NCBI RefSeq assembly: GCF_001424875.1
Contig: NZ_LMCT01000045.1
Coordinates: 186,108-250,107 of the forward strand
Direction of reading: 5' to 3'
From: Kitasatospora sp. Root107
Lineage (GTDB): Bacteria; Actinomycetota; Actinomycetes; Streptomycetales; Streptomycetaceae
Length of the DNA stretch: 64,000 nt
The position numbers were made by a program, and so were the translations under genes. A model generated the notes under the pieces. It made no database searches. It was not told the origin of the DNA and was given only the letters and a program-made list of their open reading frames with translations. Positions 63,991-64,000 of this stretch are shown piece after piece (the stretch's first letter is position 1; every line of letters begins with the position of its first letter).

Positions 63991-64000
63991 ATGCCCATGT
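63991..64000 (+). CDS. Possible start of a further gene cut by the window edge
   Basis: ATG at 63991 with GAGAGG just upstream, reading MPM before the window ends. Too short to identify. Confidence 0.25.

Noticed and set aside
1..64000. CRISPR arrays, rRNA genes, transposases, integrases, phage genes
   Set aside because: No regularly spaced repeats, rRNA sequence, DDE/serine or tyrosine recombinase frames were found.

Overview
The window is very GC-rich with strong third-position GC bias. Its genes point to a Streptomycetaceae chromosome (Streptomyces, Kitasatospora or a close relative). The markers are an adpA-orn pair, a complete cebR-cebEFG-bgl cellulo-oligosaccharide locus next to tRNA-His, a Tricorn protease, a DasR-type chitinase promoter, and rare TTA (bldA) codons in adpA and in an exporter gene. 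From memory, the adpA-orn-tRNA-ceb order and the acdH/hmgL/carboxylase block resemble the S. coelicolor core chromosome around SCO2776-SCO2798. I could not check this by a search.

Layout. 1-5028: oligopeptide ABC uptake, with a divergent binding protein (cut by the window edge), two permeases and a fused DppD-DppF ATPase. 5046-6180: a TetR regulator divergent from a SnoaL-like protein, with a repeated operator between them. 6190-9616: the decayed remnant of an mdcG-type holo-ACP synthase, then adhE. 9902-15271: a small acidic protein, Tricorn protease and a secreted GH18 chitinase with two dre-like DasR sites. 15282-20121: two 100-bp direct repeats, each a terminator plus tRNA-Lys sequence, one with a truncated tRNA. 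They bracket an MDR oxidoreductase with a SoxR-like box, a CPA1 antiporter and pgi. 20175-25575: five genes on the minus strand, including a tightly overlapped trio of RecB-like Fe-S nuclease, unknown protein and Upf1/Dna2-like SF1 helicase. 25737-30648: a histidine phosphatase, a palindromic repeat, an XRE-type regulator, a spermidine synthase-like protein and hypothetical proteins.

30704-36883 is the ceb locus. CebR represses divergent cebEFG-bglC through perfect CebR boxes before cebE and before bglC. Cellobiose and cellotriose are bound by CebE, imported by CebFG and hydrolysed in the cell by the GH1 enzyme. The cebE-cebF junction carries a copied piece of cebF that has replaced the last CebE codons. 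36990-43866: a thioesterase-like protein, tRNA-His, orn, adpA, a GNAT, a HAD phosphatase and a universal stress protein. 44001-44714 is a chimeric reading frame. 44704-51797 is a leucine-catabolism (liu) operon: carboxyltransferase, biotin carboxylase, HMG-CoA lyase and acyl-CoA dehydrogenase, with a divergent TetR gene. 51904-58851 is a small specialised-metabolism-like set: a PHBH-type flavin hydroxylase, a two-domain O-methyltransferase and a giant fused ABC exporter with a TTA codon at position 4. 58859-62858: two membrane proteins divergent from a TetR gene across a perfect palindromic operator, then a sigma-70-like factor overlapping an SRPBCC protein. An epoxide-hydrolase-like enzyme closes the window.

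I saw no rRNA, CRISPR array, transposase, prophage or replication origin. The most novel-looking items are the split Dna2-like nuclease/helicase operon, the hydroxylase/methyltransferase/exporter set, and several small rearrangement scars: duplicated tRNA-Lys, duplicated cebF piece, mdcG remnant and chimeric frame.
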